A stretch of DNA of 64,000 bases from Siphonodentalium dalli (GCA_032622095.1 CP136069.1:1302001-1366000), one strand, 5' to 3'. Positions 43,459 through 55,800 are shown, numbered from the stretch's first letter. The notes: a model not told the origin generated them from the sequence alone. Made by a program: numbers and translations.

Positions 43459-46304
43459 TAGCTCACCTGAGACGAAGTCTCCGGTGGAGCTATAGTCATC
43501 ACTCCTCGTCCGTCCGTACGTCTGTCTGTCCGTCTGTCTGTCCGTCCGTCAACTTTTTTTTTAAACATCTTCTCCTCTGAAACCATCATACCAAATTGGT
43601 TCATATTTGGTGTGGATGTTCCCTAGGTGACTCTCATTCAGATTTGCTCAAATGAGGTCACTGGGTCAAATAGTTGCGAAACCAGGGCCATAATTCTATT
43701 CCTCCACAGTAATTCTTACAACAACTTCTTGTCCATAACCATTGTGCCGATTTAGCTAATATTTGGTATGGAGGGTCCTTGGGTGAGTGGTGTTCAAATG
43801 AGGTCACCCGGTCAATTAGTTGAGAAACCAGGGCCAAAACTCATAGTAATTCTTACAATGACTTCTTCCACAAAAATATTGGGCCGAATTAGCTTATATT
43901 TGGTACTGAGGGACCTTGGGTGACTGGGAATCAGATTTGTTCAAATTGGGTCACTGGGTCAATTAGGGGCAGAGCCAGGGACATAACTCTAAAAACCAAA
44001 AAATTACATTTTTGCATTTTGATCATATTTGGGGTGGATGTTCCCTAGGTGACTGTCATTAATATTTGTTCAAATGAGGTCACTTTGTCAAACAGTTGCG
44101 AAACCAGGGCCATAACTATATTCCTCCTTGGTAATTCTTATAACGACTTCTTGTCAATAACCATTAAGCCAATTTAGTTTATATTTGGTATTTGGGGTCA
44201 TTGAATGACTGGGGTTCAGATTTGTTCAAATGGGGTCACTGGGTCAAATAGTGGTGGAGCCAGGGCCATAATTCCCCAAAAAATAATAAAAAATTCAGGA
44301 ACACCTTGATCAATTTAACATACAAACAAAAAATATCACCCCCCCCCCCCCCCAACATGACCCAGAACCCCACCCCCAACCAACAGCATTCCACCCTATC
44401 TCATATCCTAACTCACAGGTAAATAAAGTATATTTATTTAAATTCCCATTACAAGGCAACTCTCCTATGAACTGATAGACATGGCAAGGCAGATAAAGAT
44501 TCTGCAGCCTGTGATCTTATTCTAGGTCTTCCATAGCAGTTGCGGGCCTTATCAGAATGAGGTCCCCAGAGGGTGAATTTAGTGATACTAGCCCGCTGTG
44601 CAGGATAGCCTCACTAAATTCACCCTCTGGGTACCTCATTCTGCAAATAACAGACAGACTATTTCAAAGCTTGATTCAAGGCTAGCATCACCAAATTCAC
44701 CATTTGGGGACCTCATTCTGCTTAGGCCTCATCTTCTGGGAAGTATCTATAGTATCAAATTTACATTGTTGTTAGTTAAATTTCCCTTCTAGGAAGTTTC
44801 TATATCCCCTAATTTGCAGAAGATAAAATTCATAATTGAGGTGCCCAATGGGTGAACATCACCAACTTCAACTGGGGAAATTCAATTTTATTCTAGGTCT
44901 TCCATAGCAGTTGAGGACTTTATCAGAATGAGGTCCCCAGAGGGTGAATTTAGCGTCACTAAATTCACCCTCTGGGAACCTCACTCTGCAAATGGCAGAC
45001 ACACTATCACACTATTTCAAGGCTTGTTGTATAATACATTGTGTTGCTTGAGGCCAGGCATACACAATGTAGGAACAGAACGCTTTTTGTGATGCTATCC
45101 GGCACAGCAGGCTAGCATCACCAAATTCACCCTCTGACGACCTCATTCTGTTTAGGCCTCATCTTCTGGGAAGTATCTATAGTATCAAATTTACATTGTT
45201 GTTAGTTTTATTTCCCTTCTAGGAAGTTTCTATATCCCCTAATTTGCAGAAGATAAAATTCATAAATGAGGTGCCCAATGGGTGAATATCACCAACTTCA
45301 ACTGGGGAACTTAATTTTTATCCTTATCAGATTTGTGAAAATGGGATCACAAAGTCAAATAAGGGCAGAGCAAGAGACTTAATTATTTCACTACATAGTA
45401 ATTCTTAAAATATGTTTGCAAGAACTAGTTGGCTTATATAGAATGGAATGTTCTTCCTTGACTGCAATTCAGATTTTTTTAATGGGGGCACCTGGTCAAA
45501 TAGGGGCCAAGTGAAGGACAGTTTCCCTCTTAATATGCTTCCTTCACAAGGACCATCAGGTCTATTTGACTGATATTTATGATATGTATGAAGGGTTCTT
45601 TGGTGTCTGGGATTCAAATTTATTCAGATGGGGTCACCAGGTTAAAAGGGTGGGACCAGGGACATAACTATATGTCTCTATAGTAATTCTTAAAATGTCT
45701 TCTCAAGGGATTTTGGACTATTTAGCTTACATATAGTATGGAGGAATCAGGAAGATCCTTTAGTGACTGAGATACAGATTTGTTAAAATGAGGTCAACCT
45801 GTCAAGAAATGGCAGTCTATGGGGAGTTTTTGTGTCAAATAAAATCATAGAAATACCAAATTCATTAAAACATCTACCTTGGAACCACCTGACTGATTGG
45901 TCTGACATACATGTATTGTGTTTTGGGTCCATGGATAATTGGGCTTCAAACATGTTTAAATGGTTTTAGAAAAAGGCGCTTGTGAGATTGGAAATTTCCA
46001 ACAATTGAGAAAGTTTGAGGTGTCGGTTGTGAAATTCCAACCTAAGACTTGAGAGTCTGGATCCCGGTCGGGAGGGGACTTGTTGAGCTGGAGGAGGGGG
46101 GTGATCAGTAGTGTACAGTTGGCAATTTCAAGGTGGTTTTTTACCAAGCTACATACTTGAAGTCTCTCTAGCCACATATCCTGTTTAAATCTACTTCTTT
46201 TAAAGTGATTATGAAAAGTGCTCACTGTTTTGGTCTCCAGAGTCCCAGTCTTATCAGTCTTTGCAGTCTGGTGAGCGACCCCACAGTCATTGACTGTCTT
46301 GTTG
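43459..46304. repeat. Bivalve-type AGCTCACCTGAGACGAAG element, copy 1
   Basis: Starts AGCTCACCTGAGACGAAGTC then CGTCCGTCCGTACGTCTGTC. It continues as degenerate modules of roughly 170-250 bp (AACCAGGGCCATAA, GGTCACTGGGTCAA, TTATATTTGGTATGG) and ends GACCCCACAGTCATTGACTG then TCTTG. C15 run at 44339-44353. A separate duplication lies at 44517-45320. Confidence 0.8.
44517..45320. repeat. About 375-bp tandem duplication
   Basis: TATTCTAGGTCTTCCATAGC starts both copies (44518 and about 44892). Each holds short inverted repeats around GAGGTCCCCAGAGGGTGAAT / ATTCACCCTCTGGG. Inserted in the 43459 element. Confidence 0.85.
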
Positions 46305-46313
46305 TATCAACCC

Positions 46314-46738
46314 ATATACCCTGTGCAAATGCATTCTCTTATATATGCGAGTCGACCATAGGTCGCCTCGCATATATAAGAGAATGCATTGGCCTAACAA
46401 TTTTTTATCATTTGTTATTATTTTTTTTACAATTTTAATAACTTTTTCTTACCGGTATATTCTTGAACAGACTTATTTTGTACGTTTAGTGCCAGGGAAT
46501 CTTACATTTTTCATGGGCATCAAAATTATTACTATGAATACTTGGTGATAGTTTTGAGTTATAACATGCCCCTAAGATTTTATCCAGTTTGTTTTTAAAT
46601 TCGCTATAGCATGCTTAAGTATACCCAAAAAAAATTCAACCCAAATAAAAAAAAAAATATTTTTTACTTTTTTAGGGCCAATTTTACAGACCGTAAATTA
46701 GGGCCGATGATTTCGGCCCCTGGCACTGAAAGGGTTAA
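46314..46738. mobile_element. Family A MITE, left end missing
   Basis: TTGTATCAACCCATATACCC joins directly to the end of the previous repeat. P at 46325-46393. The right end CCTGGCACTGAAAGGGTTAA is intact (TTAA 46735-46738). Confidence 0.85.
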
Positions 46739-46788
46739 AGGAGGAATGTACACTAACTCAGGCCATTTATGGGGCCATATTCTTTTAT

Positions 46789-48304
46789 TAGCACCTGAGA
46801 CAAAGTCTCCAGTTTATTTATAGTCATTAATCCTCATCTGTTGCCCATCTATCTGTCTGTCTTCCCTTCATACATCCGTACGTCAGTCTAGTCGTCCGTC
46901 CGTATGTCAAGAATCATCTTCTTTGCCAGAGTTATAAGACCGAGTGGGTTCATATTTGGTGCGGATGTTCCCCAGGTGACTCAAATTCAGATTTTTCAAA
47001 TTAGTTGCGAAACCAGGGCCATAACTCTATTCCTTCATAGTAATTCTTAGAACGACTTCTCAAGAACCATTCAGCCGATTTAGCTTATATTTGGTATGGG
47101 GGATCCTTGTGTGACTACTGTTCAGAATGGAGGGTCACTGGGTCAAATGGGGGTAGAGCCAGGGACATAACTTTAAAACAACAAAAAATTACATTGAAAT
47201 CCTTTTTTTTTTAGACACACCACAACCATCCGCTCAAGAGAAGGGAACTCCTACATGTAGTTTTAATATTTACCCAATATTATTTTATAACAAGATATCA
47301 TGCCAATGCATTTTCTTATATATGTGAGTTTCTCATAGGGAGCATAAGAGAATGCACAGGCACAGGATCTTTAATGCTGCATCACACAATGAAAAGGTTA
47401 TATAACACTCCCATGTGGAACCCCACACAGACCCAAGCAAACAGCAGTCATCAGTGCATTGTTCTCTCTGTCTGGGGCTCCATAAAGATCAAGAAATATT
47501 AGGCAATGGCAGGCATCCAAATAAATCACACATGTCCTATTCTCGCAGAGATAACCCCACAGGGGTTGGGTGGAATTAGCATTAGCCAATTACTAAAATG
47601 AATATAAAATAATAGACCATTGAGTAGAGAAGGGTGCTCCTACTTTCAATATTTTACCCAATATTTATTATTTTATTATAAGATATCATGGGGTGGGTCC
47701 TAGCTTCTGATGAGGAGGATAAAGTTTCATTAAGCTTACATGACTGGTGTGGTTATTTAAAACCGTTCATACAATGTATCTTTGTTTGTTTAATCCTTTT
47801 GTTTTAACATTTAAATTTGTTTATGAACTAACTGTAGAATCAGTTCCTGATAACATACACTTTTAAGATTAAAAAAAATCTGCTGATATTTGTTATTGTT
47901 TACAATACAATGTTTTGTCTTTCAACATATGTTGCACATAATGTAATGTTCTAAATAATCGACTCCTTAACCACAGCAAAATTATGGGTACTTTTCAGGA
48001 TTTAGTCAGAAATATGGCTTGTTGCCATATTTCCGACTAAATCCTGAAACGTTAACCATAATTCTGCTGTGGTTAAGGAGTCGATTATTTAGGGCATTAC
48101 TGTAATACTCCGCACTCAAATTAATTGAATTAAGAATGTGTATGTATGTCAGTGTGAACTCTTTAATTTGTAAGCTGAATATATTTGCTCTAACTACTTA
48201 TTGTGAAGTAAATATGATAAGTGCTGACACTTGTAGTTTTCAGAGTCCCATTCTTCTCAGTCTTTAGCCAGGTGAGCGACTCCACAGTCATTGACTGTCT
48301 TGTG
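46789..48304. repeat. Bivalve-type AGCACCTGAGACAAAG element, copy 2
   Basis: TTAGCACCTGAGACAAAGTC, CGTCCGTCCGTATGTC, AACCAGGGCCATAACTC; ends GACTCCACAGTCATTGACTG then TCTTG. Interrupted by a decayed P (about 47303-47360) and H copy 47945-48104. Confidence 0.75.
47945..48104. repeat. Hairpin element H, short-loop copy
   Basis: CTAAATAATCGACTCCTTAA ... TATGGCTTGTTGCCATA ... GGGCATTACTGTA; the central GAGAGCTTTCC pair is deleted. Confidence 0.88.
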
Positions 48305-48519
48305 CTCAACAGAATATATGCAACAAATGAATGGATTTAAGCCATGGATGAGTGCAAAATACACTCATGTGCAAACAACATGGTAATTATGAAAATGAAT
48401 TTATGACTCCAGTATTTTGCACGACTCCATGGCTCAAATTAATTAATTTGTTGTATATATTCTGTTTAGTATAAGAGGAGATGGTCCCATAAATGGCCGG
48501 ATTTAGTGTAAAGTACACC

Positions 48520-48820
48520 ATCGGTCGCCTCGCATATATAAGAGAATGCATTGGCCTAACAATTTAAAAAAATATATATCACTTTTTCTCACATTCATTT
48601 ACAATTTTATCATTTTTATCACTTTTTCTTATATATTTTTTTAACAATTTAATCATTTTTGTAATTTTTTCTTGCATTCTTTAACAATTCTATCATATTT
48701 TCTTACAATTTTTATAATTTTTTCTTACATTCTTTGACAATTTTTTCATTTTTTTCTCCATTTTTTTAACAATTATAAAATATAATATAAAATTTGTTAG
48801 GCCAATGCATTCTCTTAGGA
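48520..48820. mobile_element. P-bearing MITE remnant
   Basis: Half P (GGTCGCCTCGCATATATAAG then AGAATGCATTGGC), a long TTTTTCTTACATT-rich loop, then the start of a second P (GCCAATGCATTCTCTTA) cut at 48818. No termini. Confidence 0.75.
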
Positions 48821-49114
48821 ACCTCCTAAATGGGAGCTTTTCATATATGTCATTCAGAGTTAGGCACCTCCTAAATGGTAACTTTTCATATTTGTCATGC
48901 GGATTCAATCCATTAGCATGGGCTACAAGTCGTACTGATCATCATGAAATTTGTCATGGATGGTAATATGAACATGTAGATGGGATGAGTAATTTTAGCG
49001 TTGTTCGTTGTTTACTCTTTGCATGACTAAATCCTTTGGCACGGGCTACAAGTCGCACCTTTGGTCGGATGATACTCGGATCATCATGAAATTTGCTAAT
49101 ATATGAGTGTGCCA

Positions 49115-49175
49115 CCCCCCCCCCAATGTATCTCCGCATTTATATATGACTGCATGTGTCACCCCCCCCCCCCCC
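49115..49175 (+). repeat. Two poly(C) tracts (C10, C14)
   Basis: C-runs at 49115-49124 and 49162-49175, each after a GTG(T)GYCAC context. Confidence 0.9.
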
Positions 49176-49254
49176 TCCACCGCGAACGAAGACATTATAT
49201 ATGTATATGCATGTCAACCCCACACACACACACACACGACGTGCCTCTATTCAC

Positions 49255-49690
49255 CTTCCTGAAGCCAATGTAACTTTATGAATGTGTCACAATCCCACCC
49301 TGACGAAACTCTGGCCACCCCACCCCCACGCCTTGAAGCCAATATAACTTCGCATAAATTATATGAGTGTCACATGCCTACCCCGACGAAACTCTTGCCA
49401 CCCCATCACCACCCCACCCCACCCCACGCCATGAAGCCAATGTAACTTCGCATAAATTATATGAATGTCACACACCCACGCCTATCCCGACGAAACTCTT
49501 GCCACGCCACCATCACCCCACGCCCTGCAGCCAATGTAACTTTGCATAAATTATATGGGTGTGTCACACGCCCACCCAGACGAAACTCTGGACACCCAAC
49601 CACCACCCACCCCACGTCCTGAAGCCAATGTAACTTCGCAAAAAAAATTTATGAGCGTGTCACACGCCCATCCCGACGAAACTCTTTTTT
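49255..49690. repeat. About 95-bp tandem repeat, five copies
   Basis: The unit contains TGAAGCCAATGTAACTTCGC, ATAAATTATATGAGTGTCAC and CCCGACGAAACTCTTGCCAC. C-rich on the plus strand. Confidence 0.9.
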
Positions 49691-49844
49691 TTTTATATAT
49701 TTATGGCTAATAATATGATCTTGGGAGGGAGCGTTACCATTTCAGACTATGGTTTTCTTGTTATATGAACGATATGCAATGGTATAATGTGAACGCGTCC
49801 ACGGTTTTAAACACGACAATTGGACATGCGCAGGACGCCCCAGC

Positions 49845-50005
49845 ATAACTCCACATTTCTCTGCCGATATTCCCACTAATTATAGACTAAGTGTTTACGA
49901 CCCCCCCCCCCCCCCCCCCCCCCCCCCCCACGTCGCCACGTCTCTGAGCATAACTCCACATTTCTCTACCGATATTCCCACTAATTATAGACTAAGTGTT
50001 TACGA
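49845..50005. repeat. 57-bp direct repeat flanking a C29 run
   Basis: CATAACTCCACATTTCTCTG then GATATTCCCACTAATTATAG then ACTAAGTGTTTACGA occurs on both sides of C29 (49901-49929) plus a short ACGTCGCCACGTC spacer, with one mismatch. Confidence 0.95.
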
Positions 50006-50384
50006 ACAGCTCACAGTGAAACACTATAGGCTATATAGGAATAGCTGGTATCTGATTACTGGTCCAGCGATATCGTTGATAATTTATTGTAGGTTATACC
50101 AAACTACGTAAACAACCCATGGGGCGTATATATCAGAAACACAAAACTCTGGAACTGTGTGGATCGTGAATAAATTCTTCAGAGAAACGCGACCATTAAA
50201 GGTAAGTTTATATTTTAATTGGACTTGGCTTAAATAAACCCCCACATACTATTTACGTAATTTGACAGAATGAATCAGATTGGTGGATAAATACACGACA
50301 TATCAATCTACTGGTTGTATATACTCTCAACATGTCTCGCAATAAGTCATACAACTTGTCTACAGATGGTTAATTTTTTCCATA

Positions 50385-50445
50385 AACGCTCTTTATTGTC
50401 ACCATATCAGGAATAGACTGACAAGAAACGCCCTCTATTGTTCGG
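50385..50445 (-). repeat. Outlying satellite unit (inverted)
   Basis: On the minus strand: GTCAGTCTATTCCTGATATG then GTGACAATAAAGAGCGTTTA, the same design as the units at 56170-56340. It lies 3.4 kb left of the main satellite block. Confidence 0.7.
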
Positions 50446-50516
50446 TGCTGAAGAAACAATCGGGACCTGAAGTTTCTAAATTTTATTATTCGGGTAACCC
50501 TTGGAACAAACGTTAT

Positions 50517-50830
50517 TTGAATTCGAGTCGTCGGTAGTGCGACGTTTGTTTCAAATAAATGCGAGAAGACGCACTACCGTCGAAGAATGCGTGTGGTCAA
50601 CACGAATTTAATTGCTGATGCGTCTGAGATCCGTGTTTGAAACAAACGTCGCATCACCGTCGACTCGAATTTAATTCGGAGACATGCAAATGAGCTGCAT
50701 GATGATATGCTAATGAGGAAATTCCAATTGAAACTGGAAAACACTAACGAGCATGACGTAATTTGGTGGTATTTGAATTCGAGTCGACGAAAGTGCATGC
50801 GACGTTTGTTTCAAGTTAAATGCGAGTAGA
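50517..50830. repeat. Foldback with GCGACGTTTGTTTCAA arms plus third copy
   Basis: GAATTCGAGTCGTCGGTAGT then GCGACGTTTGTTTCAA at about 50519-50554, with the complement at about 50637-50673. A further direct copy is at about 50774-50815. Confidence 0.85.
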
Positions 50831-51933
50831 CCTGAGTAGACGCACTAAATGAATATTTATTCCGTTTGGATATACCCGCTACTATACATGGACGTGTGCG
50901 AATTTCACATCAATGGTGGGTTGAAATTGTTATTGTAATTTGATTTTCCAACCATGAATTGTTGGGGAATTTGTTGTTTTTAGACCAACATTTGCATATT
51001 TTCCTACTTTTGGTCCAACATTTTGACTGAAATGGTCATCAGTCGGGAAGCATGTGTCTTGGTCCCTTGTGACCCCCGTGGCCAGCTAAAAACTATGCTA
51101 AAAACTATGCCTTTGTTCAAAATTATGAACTTTAAAGGTCATCAGTTGGAACTTTTCCAACCTTCATGGGATGTCAGGTTGAAAATTTCCAACACCTGGA
51201 AAGCTTGAGGCCAGTCTAATGCTATAGGTTTTTGGGGTTTTCATTTTCAGACTTTTCTCCCACCGTGCCCAACTATGATCGGATTTTCAGATTAAGGATC
51301 TCTAATTTTTCTTCTACTGGCAGAACCGTGATCCGCCCTTGATCACAAGCCTACTGATCCATTCAGAATAGGCTTTCATCCAGGCATGTGAAGGAACAGC
51401 CAAGCGGGGTGCAAATTAAATTACGCAAATTTATTACCCCCCCCCCCCCCCACAACGGAGACCCTCTAGTCCCTGTCCGCCATGTTTATTTCACCACGTA
51501 GTTTTAAATAGGCATACTAACGCAATATAGCGTTATATACCGCGTTGACATCAACTTGCGATTAAATTGTTAAAAAGTACAACGTTTTCGTATAAAAATA
51601 AACTGGACCTGATTTCTTTCAGACAAGTTCAGAGCCAAATACCACCTAAAGAATCGTGTCCGACCTAAAATATGTGTTAATTACCTACGAAATAGCGATA
51701 TAAAACCAATAATTTCCACTCCTCAGAATATTAACATTAATTTCGTCGCTTGGAAGTCAAAAGCCATATTTTCTCACAAACTTTTACGTTTTATTATTGA
51801 TATACAACTTCATATTTTAGCCGTTTTGACCAAAACCCTCATGAACGCTTTATGCCATTTTAAGAAATCGTTTAGATTCGTCTTGAATTAAATATATAAA
51901 GGCTGTATAAAAATGTTAAACGTATTCCATGAC
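50831..51933. other. Intergenic, no clear element
   Basis: C15 run at 51437-51451; otherwise unrecognised. Confidence 0.35.
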
Positions 51934-52406
51934 ATATGTGACCCGCCATATCAAATCCAGTCGTAAGTCGGGATTTTTGTACCCTGTGCCAATGCATTAT
52001 CTTATATATGCGAGTCGACCATATGTCGCCTCGCATATATATATAAGAGAATGCATTGGCCTAACAATTTTTTACAATTCTAATAATTTTTTCTTGTATT
52101 CTTTAACAATTTTATAATTTCACCCATACAGAGCCCCAGACAAACATGAGCAGACGACACTCTTCTATATGCTTCTATATTTGTGTGGGGCTCCCTACAG
52201 GGTAATGGCTGTTTTTTTTATTTTATGTCCTAAAAATTGTAAGAAACATTTATTTAAAAAAAATGATAAAAAATTGTTAGGCCAATGCATTCTCTTAAAT
52301 ATGCGGGGCGACATATATGGTCGACTCGCATATATAAGAGAATGCATTGGCACAGGGTAAAAAAAATCCCGACTTACGACTGGATTTGATATGGCGGGTC
52401 ACATAT
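51934..52406. mobile_element. Third MITE family carrying two P palindromes
   Basis: Perfect terminal inverted repeats of about 45 bp (ATATGTGACCCGCCATATCA then AATCCAGTCGTAAGTCGGGA), then TA and CCCTGTGCC leading into P at both sides. The loop also holds GAGCCCCAGACAAACATGAG and GTGTGGGGCTCCC, an inner inverted repeat. Confidence 0.9.
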
Positions 52407-52479
52407 TGTGATTCCATGGATACCGGGCTGTAACAAATTAGCAGGTGCATAAATTTTGGGTTCAAACCAACACTGAACT

Positions 52480-52768
52480 TTAACCCTTTCAGTACCAGGG
52501 GCGATGAGATCGGCCCTAATTTACGGTCTGTAAAATCGGCCCTAAAAAAAATACAAAAATAAAAAACATTTGTTTTTTAGATTTTTAAAAAATTATTAAA
52601 ATTGTAAAAAATTGTAAAACATAATAACAAATGATGAAAAATTGTTAGGCCAATGCATTATCTTATATATGCGAGGCGACCTATGGTCGACTCGCATATA
52701 TAAGAGAATGCATTGGCACAGGGTATATGGGTTGATACAAAAATCTGACCTGGCACTCAAAGGGTTAA
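52480..52768. mobile_element. Family A TTAA MITE, complete, inverted
   Basis: Reverse-orientation counterpart of 34539-34821. TTAACCCTTTCAGTACCAGG at the left, CTGGCACTCAAAGGGTTAA at the right, P near 52648-52718. Confidence 0.92.
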
Positions 52769-53190
52769 TGACCGACCCCTCCCCTCCGTATTATCCACGA
52801 ACTGTTTACATGGACGTGGCCAGAAAGTCCACGCTGTGGTGTCCAACTTGGTATTTCTAAATACACCCCTCTTGAACCGGACACAAATTCCTCGAAAATA
52901 TATTTCTCGCCTGGGTTAATTGGGTTGGAATTTTCCAACTGGTAGACACTAAAGTTTCTAATTTTCAAGCTGACACGGTGAGTGATGCAACCCTAATATT
53001 TGAAATTTTCAACCGAATGGACAATTTAGTCCATGCAACATTTTGACAGCGAGTTAGACAATAAGCAATTGTTTGTATAAAGTCAACAAATTCCCCTCTT
53101 TATACTGGAAGGAGGATCAAAATATGAGAACAATGCCAATTATTTTTCGATGTGAAATAGCAACGTTGAACATTAAAATATCTGCACATA
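52769..53190. other. Intergenic, no clear element
   Basis: Unrecognised sequence between the inverted family A MITE and the 37-bp repeat. Confidence 0.35.
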
Positions 53191-53191
53191 A

Positions 53192-53300
53192 GAGTAATTT
53201 AGGGGTGCTTAATCGGATTGAGTACCTTTAATTTAGGGGTGCTTAATCGGATTGAGTACCTTTAATTTAGGGGTGCTTAATCGGATTGAGTACCTTTAAC
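53192..53300. repeat. 37-bp tandem repeat, three copies
   Basis: TAATTTAGGGGTGCTTAATC then GGATTGAGTACCTT, three times. Confidence 0.95.
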
Positions 53301-53605
53301 AGTTTCCTCTATTTTATAATCGCGTTAACGTTCGAGACCATTTGGATTGTTCTAAAAGCACTTGAAGATTTTAAATTTCATCTCATACTCGACAATGCCA
53401 TTTATGCCCCGTGCTTATCCATAGCTTATTTATTGTCGTTGAGAAAGCAAACACACCTTAAATTAAAATCACAATTAATACCAGATGCCCCACGTTATCA
53501 AACATATTTATATAACATATCAATATATATGCAATTTATTAAATTGGATCGCCCAATTTTAATTTTGATTTTGTTTAATTTAACTTTTTTTTCTTGCTCG
53601 CTTTC
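53301..53605. repeat. Diverged satellite-tail sequence
   Basis: About 53450-53590 resembles the tail at 55800-55960 (TTAAATTAAAATCACAATTA, CAAACATATTTATATAACAT, CAATTTATTAAATTGG). The 107-codon frame here is not recognised. Confidence 0.55.
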
Positions 53606-53790
53606 TTAACCCTTTCAGTGCCAAGTCCGATTTTTGTATCAACCCATATACTCTGTGCCAATGCATTCTCTTATATATGCGAGTCGACCATAGGTCGCCT
53701 CGCATGTATAAGAGAATGCATTGGCCTAACAATTTTACATCATTTGTTATTATTTTTACAATTTAAATAATTTTGTCTTATATTATTTAA
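53606..53790. mobile_element. Family A MITE, right end missing
   Basis: TTAACCCTTTCAGTGCCAAG at the left, P at about 53656-53725, T-rich loop, then cut where the satellite-associated sequence begins. Confidence 0.85.
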
Positions 53791-53833
53791 CGACAGCCCC
53801 AGCTAGCCAAGGCAAAAGAAAAAATAGGTGTGT

Positions 53834-54110
53834 CTTATATCTGTAGCATTTCAAGAGACCCATACTATAAAGGTGACATAAACTAGATAGGTTCACATGA
53901 TCTGACATTTAATACATTTATCTTTATTAAAATGGTGTATACATTTATGGTGACATTAAGTGGGTGTACATTTAATTATTGCCTAAATACCTGGTATGAC
54001 GAAAATAAAGAGAGTTCTTTGTCAGTCTATTACTGGTACGGTGAACATCAAGGGCGTATGGTGGAAACTAAGATAATTAAATATCTAGTCCTGGTATGAC
54101 GAAAACGTAA
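53834..54110. repeat. Satellite leader, copy 1
   Basis: TCTTATATCTGTAGCATTTC then AAGAGACCCATACTATAAAG ... GGTATGACGAAAATAAAGAG; near-identical leader at 56010-56345, partial at 60296-60610. Confidence 0.85.
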
Positions 54111-54910
54111 CAGATCTCGAACGCTATTTATTTTCGCAATTCAACATGAAATACAGATGAACGAGATGATACCGCAAACACACATCTTAGTGATAGATTG
54201 ATCTCGAACGCTCTTTATTTTCGCAATTCAACATGAAACACCGATGAACGTGGTGATGCCGCAAACACACATCTTAGTGATATATTGATCTCGAACGCTC
54301 TTTATTTTTGCAATTCAACATGAATCACCGATGAACGAGGTGATGCCGCAAACACACATCTTAGTGATATATTGATCTCGAACGCTCTTTATTTTCGCAA
54401 TTCAACATGAATCACCGATGAACGAGGTGATGCCGCAAACACACATCTTAGTGATATATTGACGTCGAACCCTCTTTATTTTCGCAATTCAACACGAAAC
54501 ACCGATGAACGTGGTGATGCCGCAAACACACATCTTAGTGATACATTGATCTCGAACTCTCATTATTTTCGCAATTCAACATGAAACCACAATGAACGAG
54601 ATGTTGCCACAAACACATATCTTTGTGATATATTGATCTCGAACGCTCTTTATTTTCGCAATTCAACACGAAACACAGATACACGAGGTGATGCCGCAAA
54701 CACATCTTGGTGATACATTGTTATCGAACGCTCTTTATTTTCGCAATTCAACACGAAACACCGATACACGGGAGGATGCCGCAAGCACACATCATAGTGA
54801 TACATTGAGATTGAACGCTCTTTATTTTCGCAATTCAATATGAAACACCGATGAACGAGATGATGCCACAAACACACATCTTAGTGATGCATTGATCTCG
54901 AACGCTATTT
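54111..54910. repeat. 87-bp satellite S1, block 1 (about 9 copies)
   Basis: The unit is GAACGCTCTTTATTTTCGCA, ATTCAACATGAAACACCGAT, GAACGAGATGATGCCGCAAA, CACACATCTTAGTGATACAT, TGATCTC. Confidence 0.95.
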
Positions 54911-55510
54911 ATTTTCATGTCAGCATATTACTGTATCGTGAATATAAAGAGCGTTTATGTCATCATATTACTGTATGGTGAATATAAAGATCGTTCACGT
55001 CAGCATAATACTATAAGGCGCATATAAAGAGCGTTTACGTCATCATATTACTGTATGGTGAATATAAAGATCGTTCATGTCAGCATATTACTGTATGGCG
55101 AATATAAAGAGCGTTCATGTCAGCATATTTCTGTAAGGCGCATATAAAGAACGTTCATGTCAGCATATTACTGTATGGTGAATATAAAGAGCGTTCATGT
55201 CAGTATATTTCTGTAAGGCCCATATAAAGAGCGTTCATTTCAGCATATTACTGTATGGTGAATATAAAGAGCGTTCATTTCAGCATATTACTGTATGGCT
55301 AATATAAAGAGCGTTCATTTCAGCATATTACCGTATGGCTAATATAAATAGCGTTCATTTCAGCATACTACTGTATGGCTAATATAAATAGCGTTCATTT
55401 CAGCATATTACTGTTTGGCTAATATAAAGAGCGTTCATTTCAGCATATTACTGTAAGGCGCATATAAAGAGCGTTCATGTCAGTATATTACTGTATGGCG
55501 AATATAAATA
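54911..55510. repeat. 40-bp satellite S2, block 1 (about 15 copies)
   Basis: The unit is ATATAAAGAGCGTTCATGTC then AGCATATTACTGTATGGTGA. Subtypes GGCGCATATAAAGA and GGCTAATATAAATA alternate or cluster. Confidence 0.95.
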
Positions 55511-55800
55511 GCGTCTATTGTCGGTCGATTCTGGTATTGCGAACATGAAGATCCTTTTGTTTCTCATTTCTGCTCGAAAACTGGAAAACAGTCAATACTT
55601 TTACGAAAAGTTGTTAGGTGTGAGGGGTCTGCACAAAAATTCACACACATTGTTGAACAAGTATGCCGCCCAATTTGGAGCCACCAGCCCCCTTATCGTT
55701 TTATATTTTGAAGCTGCATTATGTTAACAAATATCTCTTAGATATACTGTTACCACGAACGCTCTTTATATGTCACACGCTTATCATCAGGGTGTTGTCG
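55511..55800. repeat. Satellite spacer S3, copy 1
   Basis: GCGTCTATTGTCGGTCGATT ... GAAAACTGGAAAACAGTCAA ... CACGCTTATCATCAGGGTGT. Its 69-codon frame recurs in other copies but is frameshifted in some, so it is read as non-coding. Confidence 0.9.

Noticed and set aside
53286-53609. 107-codon frame as a gene
   Set aside because: It overlaps sequence related to the satellite tail and has no recognisable domain.
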